From: Levilactobacillus mulengensis
Lineage (GTDB): Bacteria; Bacillota; Bacilli; Lactobacillales; Lactobacillaceae
Assembly: GCF_003946045.1 (NCBI RefSeq)
Contig: NZ_RHNW01000003.1
Coordinates: forward strand, 1 to 64,000
Reading direction: 5' to 3'
Length of the DNA: 64,000 bases
The position numbers were made by a program, and so were the translations under genes. Numbering within the stretch: position 1 is the stretch's first letter; the number at the start of each line of letters is the position of its first letter. Below, in pieces: positions 16,151 through 27,215 of the stretch. The notes under the pieces were generated by a model that saw only the letters and a list, made by a program, of their open reading frames with translations, did no database searches and was not told the DNA's origin.

Positions 16151-16900
16151 ATGGCCAACGAACGGCGCGAACAGATTATTCAAATCGTGAATCAGCAGCA
16201 CAAGGTGGCAGTCACCGACCTGGCTCAGCGGACCAAAGTCTCGCTGGTAACCATGCGCAAGGACCTCACGGAATTAGAAGCGGAGGGTCTCTTGCAGCGA
16301 CAACACGGTTTTGCGGTGGTCAATAACCCGGATGATTTGAATTACCGGTTGGCCCAGCACCATGAGGAGAAGCAACGCATTGCGCTGGCCGCGGCTGAGT
16401 TGGTCGCCGACAACACGACCATCATGATTGAATCCGGCTCGGCCTGCGCGCTCCTAGCGGACACGTTAGGCCAGCAGGAAAAACGCGTAACCATCGTTAC
16501 CAACTCCTACTATATTGCGAACTTTGTGGCGAGCTATCCGAATCTGGACGTCTTCGTTTTAGGTGGCAAGTACCAGCCGGAATCCCAGGTCGTGGTCGGG
16601 TCATTGACCAAGCAACTTCTCCAATCCTTCCACGTGGAACAGCTCTTTGTCGGCACCGATGGCTTTGATCAGACCAATGGTTTCTCGGGTGCCAACATTC
16701 TCCGGACCGAGGCGGCCCAAGAGATGGCGCAACGGGCCGATGATCTGATTGTCCTGACCGACGCCAGTAAATTTCAAAAACCCAGCTTGATTCAACAGTT
16801 TCCGCTGACCGCCGTTTCTACGGTCATTACGGATAGCGGGATTGCACCCGCAACCGCTGATTTTCTCCGCCAACACTCACTAAATTTAACAGTAGTCTAA
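16151..16900 (+). CDS. DeoR/GlpR-family transcriptional regulator
   Basis: The 249-residue protein has the N-terminal winged helix of the family (VAVTDLAQRTKVSLVTMRKD, about residues 19-38) and a C-terminal sensor domain of the phosphosugar-isomerase fold (MIESGSACALLADTL, VTNSYYIANFV, VLGGKYQPESQVVVG, FVGTDGF). Such proteins repress sugar utilisation genes and release DNA on binding a sugar phosphate. No transport or sugar gene is adjacent, so the target is unknown. An AAAGGAG site precedes the ATG. A degenerate parS-like sequence lies inside the gene at 16626-16641. Confidence 0.9.
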   Translation: MANERREQIIQIVNQQHKVAVTDLAQRTKVSLVTMRKDLTELEAEGLLQRQHGFAVVNNPDDLNYRLAQHHEEKQRIALAAAELVADNTTIMIESGSACALLADTLGQQEKRVTIVTNSYYIANFVASYPNLDVFVLGGKYQPESQVVVGSLTKQLLQSFHVEQLFVGTDGFDQTNGFSGANILRTEAAQEMAQRADDLIVLTDASKFQKPSLIQQFPLTAVSTVITDSGIAPATADFLRQHSLNLTVV

Positions 16901-16912
16901 GCACTACAGCGA

Positions 16913-16944
16913 CGCGTTTTCTCTCAGAGGCAACGCGTTTTTTT
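16913..16944 (+). terminator. Intrinsic terminator
   Basis: CGCGTT and AACGCG form a short stem followed by a run of T residues. Confidence 0.65.
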
Positions 16945-17065
16945 CTGCCTGAAATTTGTGGTAGTTAATAACGGAAATTTTTAACCGGTCGGGGTATACT
17001 AATGGCGAAGACCAGTCAACGGAAGTCATAAAAAGCTGAATTGAATTCTCTTGGAGGATGAGAAC

Positions 17066-17470
17066 ATGAAAAAGTTGGGACAAATGATGGTAGTTGCCTT
17101 AACTACGGTGATGATTGGCGGGGTTGCGTCTAGTACGGCGAACGCGGCCACCTGGCACTCTGGCACCCCAAAAGCGCTGCGGGGCAATTGGCAACGGCAG
17201 TACCATGATCAGGGGGAAAAGATTGTCATGCACTTCAAAGTGAGTGCCAAGACCATCCACCTGTCACGGGTAAAGTCTGCGGAGACCTCCTGGACAAATC
17301 TAAAATACCAAAAGGTTGGTAAGAACACTTACAAACTGAAGGGGATTTATAAAAATGGGGAACTGACCGACAAGGATGCCCGCCTCCAAATCGTGACGAA
17401 AAATAAAAAGATTGAATTCAAGAATGCCTGGTCCAGTAAATACGATTACCTGGGCTGGTACCACAAATAA
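17066..17470 (+). CDS. Small exported protein, unknown function
   Basis: ATG 17066 lies 8 nt after GGAGG. The 134-residue product has a signal peptide ending STANA-AT and a basic mature part beginning TPKALRGNWQRQYHDQ. It shares the A-L-R-G-x-W phrase with the protein at 3966 and a similar layout with those at 2800 and 3237. The fold may be a small beta barrel, judging from alternating short strands; that is only an impression. Function is unknown. Confidence 0.75.
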   Translation: MKKLGQMMVVALTTVMIGGVASSTANAATWHSGTPKALRGNWQRQYHDQGEKIVMHFKVSAKTIHLSRVKSAETSWTNLKYQKVGKNTYKLKGIYKNGELTDKDARLQIVTKNKKIEFKNAWSSKYDYLGWYHK

Positions 17471-17480
17471 CTGACAACTA

Positions 17481-17507
17481 AAAGACTGGGAAGGCCCAGT
17501 CTTTTTT
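17481..17507 (+). terminator. Intrinsic terminator
   Basis: AAAGACTGGG pairs with CCCAGTCTTTTTT. Confidence 0.85.
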
Positions 17508-17538
17508 AGCAGGCCGGGAAATTGGCGAAGTAAACTTG

Positions 17539-17595
17539 TTGACTTTAAAGTAACAGGTCACTATACTAGCCTATGTTATTTATAAAGTTACAGGT
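17539..17595 (+). promoter_or_regulatory. Promoter with direct repeats, NmrA-type gene
   Basis: TTGACT (17539-17544), a 17-bp spacer and TATACT (17562-17567) form a strong promoter. TAAAGTAACAGGT (17546-17558) sits in the spacer and recurs as TAAAGTTACAGGT (17583-17595) downstream of the start point. This layout suits repression by a winged-helix regulator, possibly HxlR type. Confidence 0.6.
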
Positions 17596-17630
17596 GAAAA
17601 ATTAGCCAGCAGTAAATAAGGAGATAATTA

Positions 17631-18491
17631 ATGATGAAATATGCAATTTCAGCCGCAACCGGTCGCTTTGGTCAGTTAGTCATCAATGACCTGTTAAAGA
17701 CCGTCGATGCCAGTGATATCGTCGCCATCGTCCGTAACGCCAGCAAGGGACAACAGGTCTTACCGGCAGAAGTCACCGTTCGTCAAGCAGACTACAACGA
17801 CGAAGCCGCTTTGAAACAAGCCTTGACGGGTATCGACCGGCTTTTGTTCATTTCATCCGTTCCCGGGGGCAAGGTTTCCCGGCAACAGCAACACGCTAAC
17901 GTGATTGCTGCGGCGCAAAAGGCCGAGGTGGGCTACGTCGCCTACACCAGTTTTGCTCATGCCGATACGGCCAAGTCGCCACTGTCCGTGGATCACGTCG
18001 CCACGGAAAAACTCCTGAAGGCCAGTGGTCTGCGCTACAGCTTCCTGCGTAACGCCTGGTATTTGGAAAATGAAACCAACTATCTGAAGGCCGGTGTTCA
18101 TGGTCAAAACGCGGTTTATGCGGCGGGGCATGGGAAAATCAGCTTTGCACTCGAACGGGAATATGCCGAAGGTACCGCACGGGTCATGACGATGGCGGAC
18201 CCCAAGGCCGTTTACGAATTCGGTGGGGAACCCCGGACCTACGCGGACCTGGCAGAAACCCTGTGGAAGGTGACTGGGAAGTCCTTCACCTTTAAGAGCG
18301 TGGATGACGCGACCTACCGGGAATCCCTGGCGGCAGCGGGCATGGCCCCAGAGATGGTTGAGGTGTTGTCGTCGATGCAAGCCATGATGCGCGAGGGTGA
18401 GCTGGATGTCGAATCTAGTGATCTACCCGACGTCTTAGGCCGGCAATTGACGACCTTCCCCGATGCCATTCATGAAATCTTGCGGCGTTAG
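17631..18491 (+). CDS. NmrA/YtfG-type NAD(P)H:quinone oxidoreductase
   Basis: The 286-residue protein has an atypical short-chain dehydrogenase fold. Its N-terminus (MKYAISAATGRFGQLVINDL) carries the NmrA-type G-x-x-G-x-x-G dinucleotide loop, followed by the strand LLFISSVPG and YVAYTSFAHAD. Relatives such as E. coli QorB/YtfG reduce quinones with NADPH. ATG 17631 follows GGAGAT; ATG 17634 is also possible. A repeat-bearing promoter upstream suggests control by a redox- or electrophile-sensing repressor. Confidence 0.8.
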   Translation: MMKYAISAATGRFGQLVINDLLKTVDASDIVAIVRNASKGQQVLPAEVTVRQADYNDEAALKQALTGIDRLLFISSVPGGKVSRQQQHANVIAAAQKAEVGYVAYTSFAHADTAKSPLSVDHVATEKLLKASGLRYSFLRNAWYLENETNYLKAGVHGQNAVYAAGHGKISFALEREYAEGTARVMTMADPKAVYEFGGEPRTYADLAETLWKVTGKSFTFKSVDDATYRESLAAAGMAPEMVEVLSSMQAMMREGELDVESSDLPDVLGRQLTTFPDAIHEILRR

Positions 18492-18539
18492 GCTAGGGGA
18501 CTTGCCGTAGCGGCTAGTCATAAACAAATAGTTAAACGC

Positions 18540-18574
18540 AAGTCGATTGGCCCGGATGGTCGGTCGGCTTTTTT
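18540..18574 (+). terminator. Intrinsic terminator
   Basis: A 13-bp stem with G-T pairs (AAGTCGATTGGCC with GGTCGGTCGGCTT) is followed by T residues. Confidence 0.75.
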
Positions 18575-18645
18575 CGTGCCATTACGAACCAATTTAACTA
18601 AAATCAATTCAGTCACTTCCTCAATTACAATTAAATCTTTCTTCA

Positions 18646-21539
<2,894 letters not shown>

Positions 21540-21554
21540 CTAGACAAATATGAG

Positions 21555-21589
21555 AGAACCGACCGAGATGTTTGGGGTCGGTTCTTTTT
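21555..21589 (+). terminator. lacLM terminator
   Basis: AGAACCGACC pairs with GGTCGGTTCTTTTT. Confidence 0.85.
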
Positions 21590-21650
21590 GGTTGCACTTG
21601 TTTAGCTGGCTAGTATGATTCAGGTAGTGATTAGGTTAGGAGTGAGCAGT

Positions 21651-21833
21651 GTGAGACGGTCAAAAGATAAAACTGGTGGCAGACAGCCAGTCAAACCCAG
21701 CGTCTATTCTGAATCAGAATTAGATCCAGTGTTTATCGCGATGATTAAGAAGAGACTGTTGTCTGCGGCGTCGCAGCCGGATTTGACAGAGACACAATTA
21801 GCTGAGCTACTGGACCAGCAATTTGGGAAATAA
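21651..21833 (+). CDS. Small hypothetical protein (60 aa)
   Basis: GTG 21651 follows TTAGGAG with usual spacing. The product is a short soluble protein with a basic Lys/Arg-Pro N-terminus and a predicted helical C-terminal half (SELDPVFIAMIKKRLLSA, then LTETQLAELLDQQFG). No family is recognised. A terminator follows, which supports a real transcription unit. Confidence 0.5.
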   Translation: MRRSKDKTGGRQPVKPSVYSESELDPVFIAMIKKRLLSAASQPDLTETQLAELLDQQFGK

Positions 21834-21857
21834 GCGATAGATTTTCAAATAGTTTTG

Positions 21858-21902
21858 AACCGACAATTACTGTAAATCACGAGTGGTAATTGTCGGTTTT
21901 TC
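21858..21902 (+). terminator. Intrinsic terminator
   Basis: AACCGACAATTAC pairs with GTAATTGTCGGTT, followed by TTTTCT. Confidence 0.8.
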
Positions 21903-21912
21903 TATAAATTCA

Positions 21913-21975
21913 GCATAATCAAGTGAGCCCCTAAGGTTGAATGGTAATTTCAACCTTAGGGGCTTATGATTAAGC
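21913..21975. repeat. Long imperfect palindrome, 63 bp
   Basis: A perfect 16-bp stem (AGCCCCTAAGGTTGAA at 21926-21941 with its complement at 21949-21964) has a 7-nt loop. Outside it the arms continue imperfectly as GCATAATCA and TGATTAAGC. There is no T run, so it is not a normal terminator. It may be a small REP-like or MITE-like element. Confidence 0.6.
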
Positions 21976-22030
21976 GTAATTTGAAAAATAGGTGGGACGG
22001 TAAACGGTCTCTGGAAACGAGTGTTTAGTA

Positions 22031-22867
22031 ATGAAGAGAAAAATCGCGTTAGGGCTGATTGCCTTGCTGGCTTTGATGCTGGCGGCTTGTGGGCATCAGG
22101 CGACTAATCGACAGAGTCAGCGTGCCAGTGGCGATGAAATAGCATTTGGTAGAACTGGGCAAACGGCGAAGAGCCAGGTTTGGTACGGCATTAAGGGAAC
22201 CGCGCAACCGAGTTCAAGGTCGACGTTGACCTCGGTAACGATCACCCAGAATGGCAAGGCCACCTCGTTTCAAGTTCCCGCTTCGTTCACCGTAAAGGAC
22301 GTCGCTAAGCTATCCGTCAAACAGTTGAAGCAAAAGGGGACGGCAATGGCGAAGCAGACATTTATCCGAAAACGCCAAGCCGTGCTCACGTCAATTAAGG
22401 GGGCTTTGGCTGCGGAGAAAAAGATTTTGAAGACTGACCAAAACGCTACCGTTGTTAGTTATGCGGCGGTGAAGATGGATAGACGGATCATCGCCAATTA
22501 TCAACGGCTGTTGGCGCGTACGGCGCAGACCAAATTTAAAAAGCCCCGACCCTTGCCGTTTGCCGTAGCGGTCGTGAAAAAAGCGGGCCGCGTCAAACAG
22601 GAAATGATTAAGGTTGAGAGTTATGCTTTTACAGGCGCAGTCAATAACCCCAACAATCAGTCACTTAACTACCAAAAAACCAGCCGCAAAATCTTCCCTA
22701 GGCCGTACACGCAGACGTCGCCCAAGGCTGTCAAAATTGGGAATGACTACTTTGGCTACTACCGTTACGCGGTGGGCAATGATTCGGGGTATGCCCTGAC
22801 CAAGGTTGCGGGGCCCAGCGCCAACGTAAAATTTGATACGACCTCAATTAAAGGCCAAACGGGGTAG
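22031..22867 (+). CDS. Lipoprotein, unknown function
   Basis: The 278-residue protein has a lipoprotein signal with lipobox LAAC (cysteine 20), so it should be anchored on the outer face of the membrane. The mature part has a Lys-rich helical stretch (about residues 95-150) and a C-terminal part with NDYFGYYRYAVGN. No domain is recognised. The ribosome binding site is weak. Codon use resembles the surrounding chromosome. Confidence 0.8.
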   Translation: MKRKIALGLIALLALMLAACGHQATNRQSQRASGDEIAFGRTGQTAKSQVWYGIKGTAQPSSRSTLTSVTITQNGKATSFQVPASFTVKDVAKLSVKQLKQKGTAMAKQTFIRKRQAVLTSIKGALAAEKKILKTDQNATVVSYAAVKMDRRIIANYQRLLARTAQTKFKKPRPLPFAVAVVKKAGRVKQEMIKVESYAFTGAVNNPNNQSLNYQKTSRKIFPRPYTQTSPKAVKIGNDYFGYYRYAVGNDSGYALTKVAGPSANVKFDTTSIKGQTG

Positions 22868-22893
22868 CTAGCTCGCGTTTGACCGGTTTTCAC

Positions 22894-22907
22894 TGTAAGC
22901 GGTTGCT
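22894..22907 (+). promoter_or_regulatory. cre site upstream of pyruvate oxidase
   Basis: TGTAAGCGGTTGCT matches the cre consensus except at the ends and is flanked by TTTCAC and GTGAAA arms. It lies about 150 bp before the gene. Lactobacillus pox genes are known targets of CcpA. Confidence 0.6.
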
Positions 22908-23049
22908 GTGAAATTAGTCACTAACAAAAAGTAAGTAGAATTACTGGCTTTTCCCCCAAGAGTAGACTATGCTGTCACTGTTAAGTAAGTTTGAGGCATT
23001 TCGACCAAGATTTGTTAGCCGCGATGACCATTAAGGAGTGCGAGTGATT

Positions 23050-24810
23050 ATGGCAAAAATGATTGCAGGACAAGCGCTAGTTAAGGTTTTAGAAGCATGG
23101 GATGTGAACCACATTTACGGCATTCCCGGTGGGTCAATTAACCATACTGTGGAAGGTCTGTATTTAGAAAAGGATCACATCGATTATATTCAGGTCCGTC
23201 ACGAAGAAGTCGGGGCCTTAGCCGCCGCGGCTGACGCCAAGTTCACCGGTAAGATCGGTGTGGCCTTTGGGTCTGCGGGACCTGGTGCCACGCACCTCTT
23301 CAATGGCTTGTACGATGCCAAAATGGACCATGTCCCCGTTTTGGCCCTGGTCGGCCAAGTTCCTCAGGCTGCGATGAACACGAACTACTTCCAAGAAATG
23401 GACGAGACGCCAATGTTTAGCGACGTGGCCGTCTACAACCGCACGGCCACCACGGCGGAACAACTGCCTTATGTGGTCAACCAAGCCATTCGTGAAGCTT
23501 ACCGCCAAAAGGGCCCAGCCGTGGTCATCATTCCTGAAGACCTGGCTGCCACCGAAATTGACTATGAACCCGTCAAGACGCCCAACGTTGTCTCCAATAC
23601 GTTTAGCGAAACCATCGATCCAGCAGCAGTGACTGCGACCATGAAATTACTCAAGGCCGCTAAGCACCCGTTGATCTACGCGGGCCGCGGCTTGCTCGGT
23701 GCCCGGGACGAACTGGTTAAGTTTAGCGAACAATTTAATATCCCAGTGATCAACACGGTGCCCGCTACCGGGGTGATTCCCACGAACCATCCGAATGCTA
23801 TCGGGACGTTTGGTCGTTTGGGGTCCAAGTCCGGTTTTGAAGCCTTACAACACACGGACCTGATTCTCTTCATGGGTTCCGAATTCCCCTTCGCCCAGTT
23901 CTGGCCAAAGGATATTAAGATCATTCAAGTGAACGATAATTCGTTTGATATTGGTAAAATGGTGCCGGTCGATTACGCGGTCATCAGTGATGCTAAGAGT
24001 TACCTGCAGGTCATGATTGACACGGGTGAGACGCTGCCAGAAACGACTTGGCTCACGGCTAACCGGCAAAACAAGGCTAACTGGAATCAGTGGCTCGATC
24101 AATTGGCCGCCGATGACAGTCATGGCTTAGCGCCAGAAGCCGTGACCAAGAAGATTGCGTCCATGGTCGGTCCCAAGGATACTTACGGGGTCGATACCGG
24201 GAACGTATCCGAATGGGCCGTTCGTGGCTTGCCGATGGATCAGGACCAACGCTTCGCCTTATCTGGTTTGTTTGCCACGATGGGCTACGGTCTGCCAGCC
24301 GGGTTAGCCGGGGCGTTAAGCGTGCCCGACGCCCAATCCTGGTCACTGTCCGGGGATGGGGGCTTTGCGATGGTCGCGCCCGATATCATTACCGAAGTGC
24401 GTTATCAATTGCCCGTCATCAACGTGGTCTTCAGCAACCGGCGCTTCGGCTTCATTTACCGGGAACAGGTCGACACGAAACAACACCTGTACGGGGTCGA
24501 TTTGACCGATGCCGACTGGGCTAAGGTGGGCGAAGGCCTGGGTGCGATTGGCTTCACGGTCACTAACAACCAAGAGGTCGAAACAGTCTTTGATCAAATC
24601 AAGGATCTGCAGGCCAAGGGTAACCGCAAGCCAATCGTGGTCAACGCCGTCATCAAGGACGACGACCCGATCGGCACGGCCTTCATGCCACTGGATGCTA
24701 AGCTTTACGGCCAAGACGCCGTGGATGCCTACGCCAAGGAAACTCACATCGACCTGAAAGCACAACCTGCTTTAGGTGAATTACTGCGGGCCCAGGGCGA
24801 CAACTTGTAA
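23050..24810 (+). CDS. pox: Pyruvate oxidase
   Basis: The 586-residue thiamine-diphosphate and FAD enzyme converts pyruvate, phosphate and oxygen to acetyl phosphate, carbon dioxide and hydrogen peroxide. The N-terminal domain has YGIPGGSINHTVEGL and the catalytic glutamate in VRHEEVGALAAAADA. The C-terminal domain has the ThDP motif LSGDGGFAM followed about 25 residues later by FSNRRFGF. Length is that of the Lactobacillus plantarum enzyme. ATG 23050 or the in-frame GTG 23044 could start; the AAGGAG spacing slightly favours the GTG. A cre site upstream implies glucose repression. It may contribute acetate and peroxide production in air. Confidence 0.93.
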   Translation: MAKMIAGQALVKVLEAWDVNHIYGIPGGSINHTVEGLYLEKDHIDYIQVRHEEVGALAAAADAKFTGKIGVAFGSAGPGATHLFNGLYDAKMDHVPVLALVGQVPQAAMNTNYFQEMDETPMFSDVAVYNRTATTAEQLPYVVNQAIREAYRQKGPAVVIIPEDLAATEIDYEPVKTPNVVSNTFSETIDPAAVTATMKLLKAAKHPLIYAGRGLLGARDELVKFSEQFNIPVINTVPATGVIPTNHPNAIGTFGRLGSKSGFEALQHTDLILFMGSEFPFAQFWPKDIKIIQVNDNSFDIGKMVPVDYAVISDAKSYLQVMIDTGETLPETTWLTANRQNKANWNQWLDQLAADDSHGLAPEAVTKKIASMVGPKDTYGVDTGNVSEWAVRGLPMDQDQRFALSGLFATMGYGLPAGLAGALSVPDAQSWSLSGDGGFAMVAPDIITEVRYQLPVINVVFSNRRFGFIYREQVDTKQHLYGVDLTDADWAKVGEGLGAIGFTVTNNQEVETVFDQIKDLQAKGNRKPIVVNAVIKDDDPIGTAFMPLDAKLYGQDAVDAYAKETHIDLKAQPALGELLRAQGDNL

Positions 24811-24833
24811 CTTAAATCTGAAATGACAAAAAG

Positions 24834-24869
24834 GCGAGTTCCCTGATAGTTGGGGCTCGCATTTTTTTG
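24834..24869 (+). terminator. Intrinsic terminator after pyruvate oxidase
   Basis: GCGAGTTCC pairs with GGGGCTCGC, followed by ATTTTTTT. Confidence 0.8.
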
Positions 24870-24946
24870 CGTTAGGTCACTAATTGATGAGCGTTAAGAG
24901 GTTTGACCACTTGTTTAAGAAATTTAGACAAATAGCATAGTCAGTA

Positions 24947-24961
24947 GTCTAACTAGTTGAC
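24947..24961. promoter_or_regulatory. Near-palindrome upstream of tetR gene
   Basis: GTCTAACTAGTTGAC is centred on ACTAGT about 40 bp before the TetR start and could be its own operator. Confidence 0.35.
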
Positions 24962-24994
24962 AAATGTTATTCTAGACATAGAGGAGTTGAACCC

Positions 24995-25639
24995 ATGATT
25001 AACCAAAAAGAGCTAACCATTAAATTAAATCACGTCATTTTGATTCAAGGTTTCCAGAAACTATCCATGAGTAAGCTCGCCACGGCGGTCGGCATCAGCC
25101 GGGCCAGTCTTTACTTGTATTTTAAAAATAAGGACGATATCGTCCAGGCGGTGGTGGACCGTCAGCTGAAATTCATCGCCGAACATCCCGTACCCAAGCA
25201 GTTTTCCCCGGCAACCTTCCTGCCGATTTGGCTCGATTCGCTGTTACTGATGGGCGCAACGACCACCACGTTTACGACCGACCTGCGCAAGGGCTACCCG
25301 GAATTGTCTGCCACGTTCACGGCGGCCTACCACGACTACTTTGACCAGTTGCGGCTCTACGTGGGGCAAGCGCAAACCAGTCAGTTTATTTTTGACCTGT
25401 ACACACCAGACTACGTGATTTTTCAGGCAGAAACGCTGATTCGTGGGGTGCTGAATCAGGTCCGTAACCGGCAATTGTCGCTGGACCAGGCTGGCGAGTA
25501 CCTAGAGTCTACGCTACATTTCCAACTAGCCGGCTTGTTAGTTCCCAGTAGCCAGGCGCAACTAGATGTGAAGCAGGTCGCGGGGTTCGAGGCGACGGTG
25601 CTACGCGAATTCCGCGAGACCTACGCTTTGATTGTGTAA
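24995..25639 (+). CDS. TetR/AcrR-family regulator
   Basis: The 214-residue protein has the family helix-turn-helix (SMSKLATAVGISRASLYLYFKNKDD, with the F-x-N-K-D-D-I-V end typical of TetR, about residues 24-52) and a helical ligand-binding C-terminus. Such proteins usually repress an efflux pump or catabolic gene next door. Here the only neighbour is pyruvate oxidase, read in the same direction, with a terminator between them. GAGGAG precedes the ATG. Confidence 0.88.
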   Translation: MINQKELTIKLNHVILIQGFQKLSMSKLATAVGISRASLYLYFKNKDDIVQAVVDRQLKFIAEHPVPKQFSPATFLPIWLDSLLLMGATTTTFTTDLRKGYPELSATFTAAYHDYFDQLRLYVGQAQTSQFIFDLYTPDYVIFQAETLIRGVLNQVRNRQLSLDQAGEYLESTLHFQLAGLLVPSSQAQLDVKQVAGFEATVLREFRETYALIV

Positions 25640-25670
25640 CGGTCAAATGGTGGTGTAACTTACGCCTCCG

Positions 25671-25832
25671 GGTTGGTGAAAATAAGGCGGGACGCTGTGG
25701 GCGAACGCCGGGAGCCAAGAATCGGTCTCCGGGCTTACTTTGAGCCGCTGGGGAGCGCGTCTCAAAGCTATCAGTTCTCTAAGCGGTAAACCGCTAAGAT
25801 AACTCCCACGGCTGACCTTATTTTCACCAACC
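25671..25832. repeat. Dispersed structured repeat, copy 1
   Basis: The 162-bp element is closed by a perfect 17-bp inverted repeat (GGTTGGTGAAAATAAGG with CCTTATTTTCACCAACC). Inside are smaller hairpins, including CTTTGAG..CTCAAAG, GGGAGCC..GGTCTCC and AGCGGTAAACCGCT. Related copies lie at 38947 and 51038. It carries no gene. Confidence 0.7.
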
Positions 25833-25892
25833 CTGCGGCTCACACTGGTTGAGACCGCTACGCAATAAGTTGGCAACCGTCTACTATTAATT

Positions 25893-25990
25893 AAAATCAG
25901 GTGGGACGCTGCCCGTTCCCACCTTGATCTGCCTCTGGTCGCTCTTATAGGTTGGTGTATTTTCACTACACACTGGTTATGACCATTCCA
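25893..25990. repeat. Dispersed repeat, partial or diverged copy
   Basis: A shorter relative directly after copy 1. It shares GTGGGACGCTG, has its own hairpin (ATCAGGTGGGA..TCCCACCTTGAT), and ends with a TTGATCTGCCTCTGGTCGCT segment that also ends the copy at 38947. The tail CACACTGGTT..AATAAGTTGG matches the tail of copy 1. Confidence 0.5.
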
Positions 25991-26025
25991 TAATAAGTTG
26001 GTCATCTTTTATTACCATTTAGCAT

Positions 26026-26064
26026 AGCACCACAGTCACTAACATTTAGGGCTGTGGTGCTTGT
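26026..26064. terminator. Hairpin, possible terminator
   Basis: AGCACCACAG pairs with CTGTGGTGCT, followed by TGTTG. The T run is weak. Confidence 0.45.
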
Positions 26065-26177
26065 TGCGTCAAGGATAGAGTATCCCGTAGAATTCCTAGA
26101 ACTCGGCCAATGTTGGTAACCGGTGTGCCTAAGAATTAGTGAAAGGTCATTTATTTTGAAAAAGTTCACCATTTTCC

Positions 26178-26208
26178 TTGCCTTAAAGTGCACATCAAGG
26201 GGTAACCT
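26178..26208 (+). promoter_or_regulatory. MerR-type promoter with 19-bp spacer
   Basis: TTGCCT (26178-26183) and TAACCT (26203-26208) are 19 bp apart, the over-long spacing that MerR activators correct. The preceding context ATTTTCCTTGCCTT is repeated at the promoter of the flavodoxin gene (27789). Confidence 0.6.
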
Positions 26209-26283
26209 AGGGTCATTCAGTTGTGAGTCACTAAGTTGCCAAGCAGATCGAACGCTGCTTGGCTCAGACAAAGGAGTCTTAAT

Positions 26284-26352
26284 ATGCGTAAAAAAGTTAT
26301 GATTTTAGCCGCTAACGGGCAAATCGCCCGGCTATTAAGCCGAAGGAGCTAA
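26284..26352 (+). pseudogene. Truncated NAD(P)-binding SDR, 22 codons
   Basis: After an AAAGGAG site the frame reads MRKKVMILAANGQIARLL and then SRRS and a stop. The first part is the dinucleotide-binding start of an atypical short-chain dehydrogenase (G-x-x-G-x-I-A). The remaining 190 or so residues are gone, apparently by a deletion joining it to the MerR leader. The promoter upstream is intact, so it now serves as a leader for merR. Confidence 0.65.
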
Positions 26353-26358
26353 AATAAC

Positions 26359-26796
26359 ATGAACATTAAAGAAGCCAGTGAAAAAACGGGGGTCTCCTCC
26401 GCAGCCATTCGTTACTACGAAAAGGAATCCCTGATTCCCGCCATTGATCGGACGCCGGTGGGCAACCGGGATATTGACGACCGGATTATTCGGCGGATTC
26501 GCTTCGTGACGCAGATGTGAGCCGCGGGGATGAGCATTGAAAATCTCCGTCGTTACATTCAATTATTTGATGCGCAAGAAGATAACGCCAAGGAACAAAA
26601 GGCGCTCTTACAGGAACAACTAGGAGTCATGGAAGAAAAGCGCGACGACCTCCAAGCGGCCATCGACCACCTGAATTACAAGCTCAATCACTTCTATGAT
26701 CACATGGAATCTACCGAGGAAGAATTGCGGGCATTGGAGCGTGAGCATGCTGATAAGGTTGCCAAGCAAGATGATGGAAGCAACCGCAATTTTTAA
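26359..26796 (+). pseudogene. MerR-family regulator with in-frame TGA
   Basis: ATG 26359 after AAGGAG starts a classic MerR protein (KEASEKTGVSSAAIRYYEKE, then a wing). TGA at 26518-26520 interrupts at codon 54, where the family usually has an arginine (CGA to TGA is one change). The frame continues cleanly through AAGMSIENLRRYIQLF, a long dimerisation coiled coil and a normal C-terminus to 26796. Relatives (AdhR/NmlR type) activate genes against aldehydes and electrophiles. The 3' part has possible restart sites but would lack the DNA-binding helix. Confidence 0.8.
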
Positions 26797-26881
26797 ATGA
26801 TCAGTAGATGGCGCGGTTAGTAAGGTTCTCCGAGAGAGTGAAGGCTTCATTAACTTGTACAGTTTCTACTGAGCATTTATC

Positions 26882-26920
26882 TTGTGTTTATAGGGGCCTC
26901 CGTATATACTAAGATATACG
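26882..26920 (+). promoter_or_regulatory. mazEF promoter and operator
   Basis: TTGTGT (26882-26887), 17 bp and TATACT (26905-26910). The inverted repeat CGTATAT-ACTAAG-ATATACG (26901-26920) covers the -10, a natural place for autorepression by the antitoxin. Confidence 0.7.
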
Positions 26921-26936
26921 AAAGGGGCGCTGAAAA

Positions 26937-27215
26937 ATGATGAAAAGTAAGACAGATGAACATGTTATTGGCGAATATGAAACCAGAAAGATAGGCCACT
27001 CATTGGTTTTGACGGTGCCTAAAAAGGCTGGCATAGCCGAGAAAGAAAAATATCTGCTAGTAAAAAAGGATGACGGCTCTTTAGAGTATCGGCCAGTACA
27101 AACCAATCCTTGGCACAATGGGGATTATGATGATATTGATTTTGAAAAGATTAATCAAGAACTTGGAAGTATTGATAATGGATCACCGGTTGGCAAGGAG
27201 AATGTTGAATGGTGA
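26937..27215 (+). CDS. mazE: MazE/PemI-type antitoxin (AbrB fold)
   Basis: The 92-residue protein has an N-terminal swapped-hairpin DNA-binding segment (TRKIGHSLVLTVPKKAGI, about residues 16-33) and an acidic, flexible C-terminus (DYDDIDFEKINQELG) that would wrap around the toxin. It overlaps mazF by 7 bp. Its promoter contains a perfect-arm inverted repeat. The pair is clearly more AT-rich than its neighbours, which suggests acquisition. Confidence 0.85.
   Translation: MMKSKTDEHVIGEYETRKIGHSLVLTVPKKAGIAEKEKYLLVKKDDGSLEYRPVQTNPWHNGDYDDIDFEKINQELGSIDNGSPVGKENVEW

Noticed and set aside
25643-26271. Minus-strand frames of 120 and 89 codons
   Set aside because: They run through the structured repeat and intergenic sequence, without ribosome binding sites or recognisable domains.
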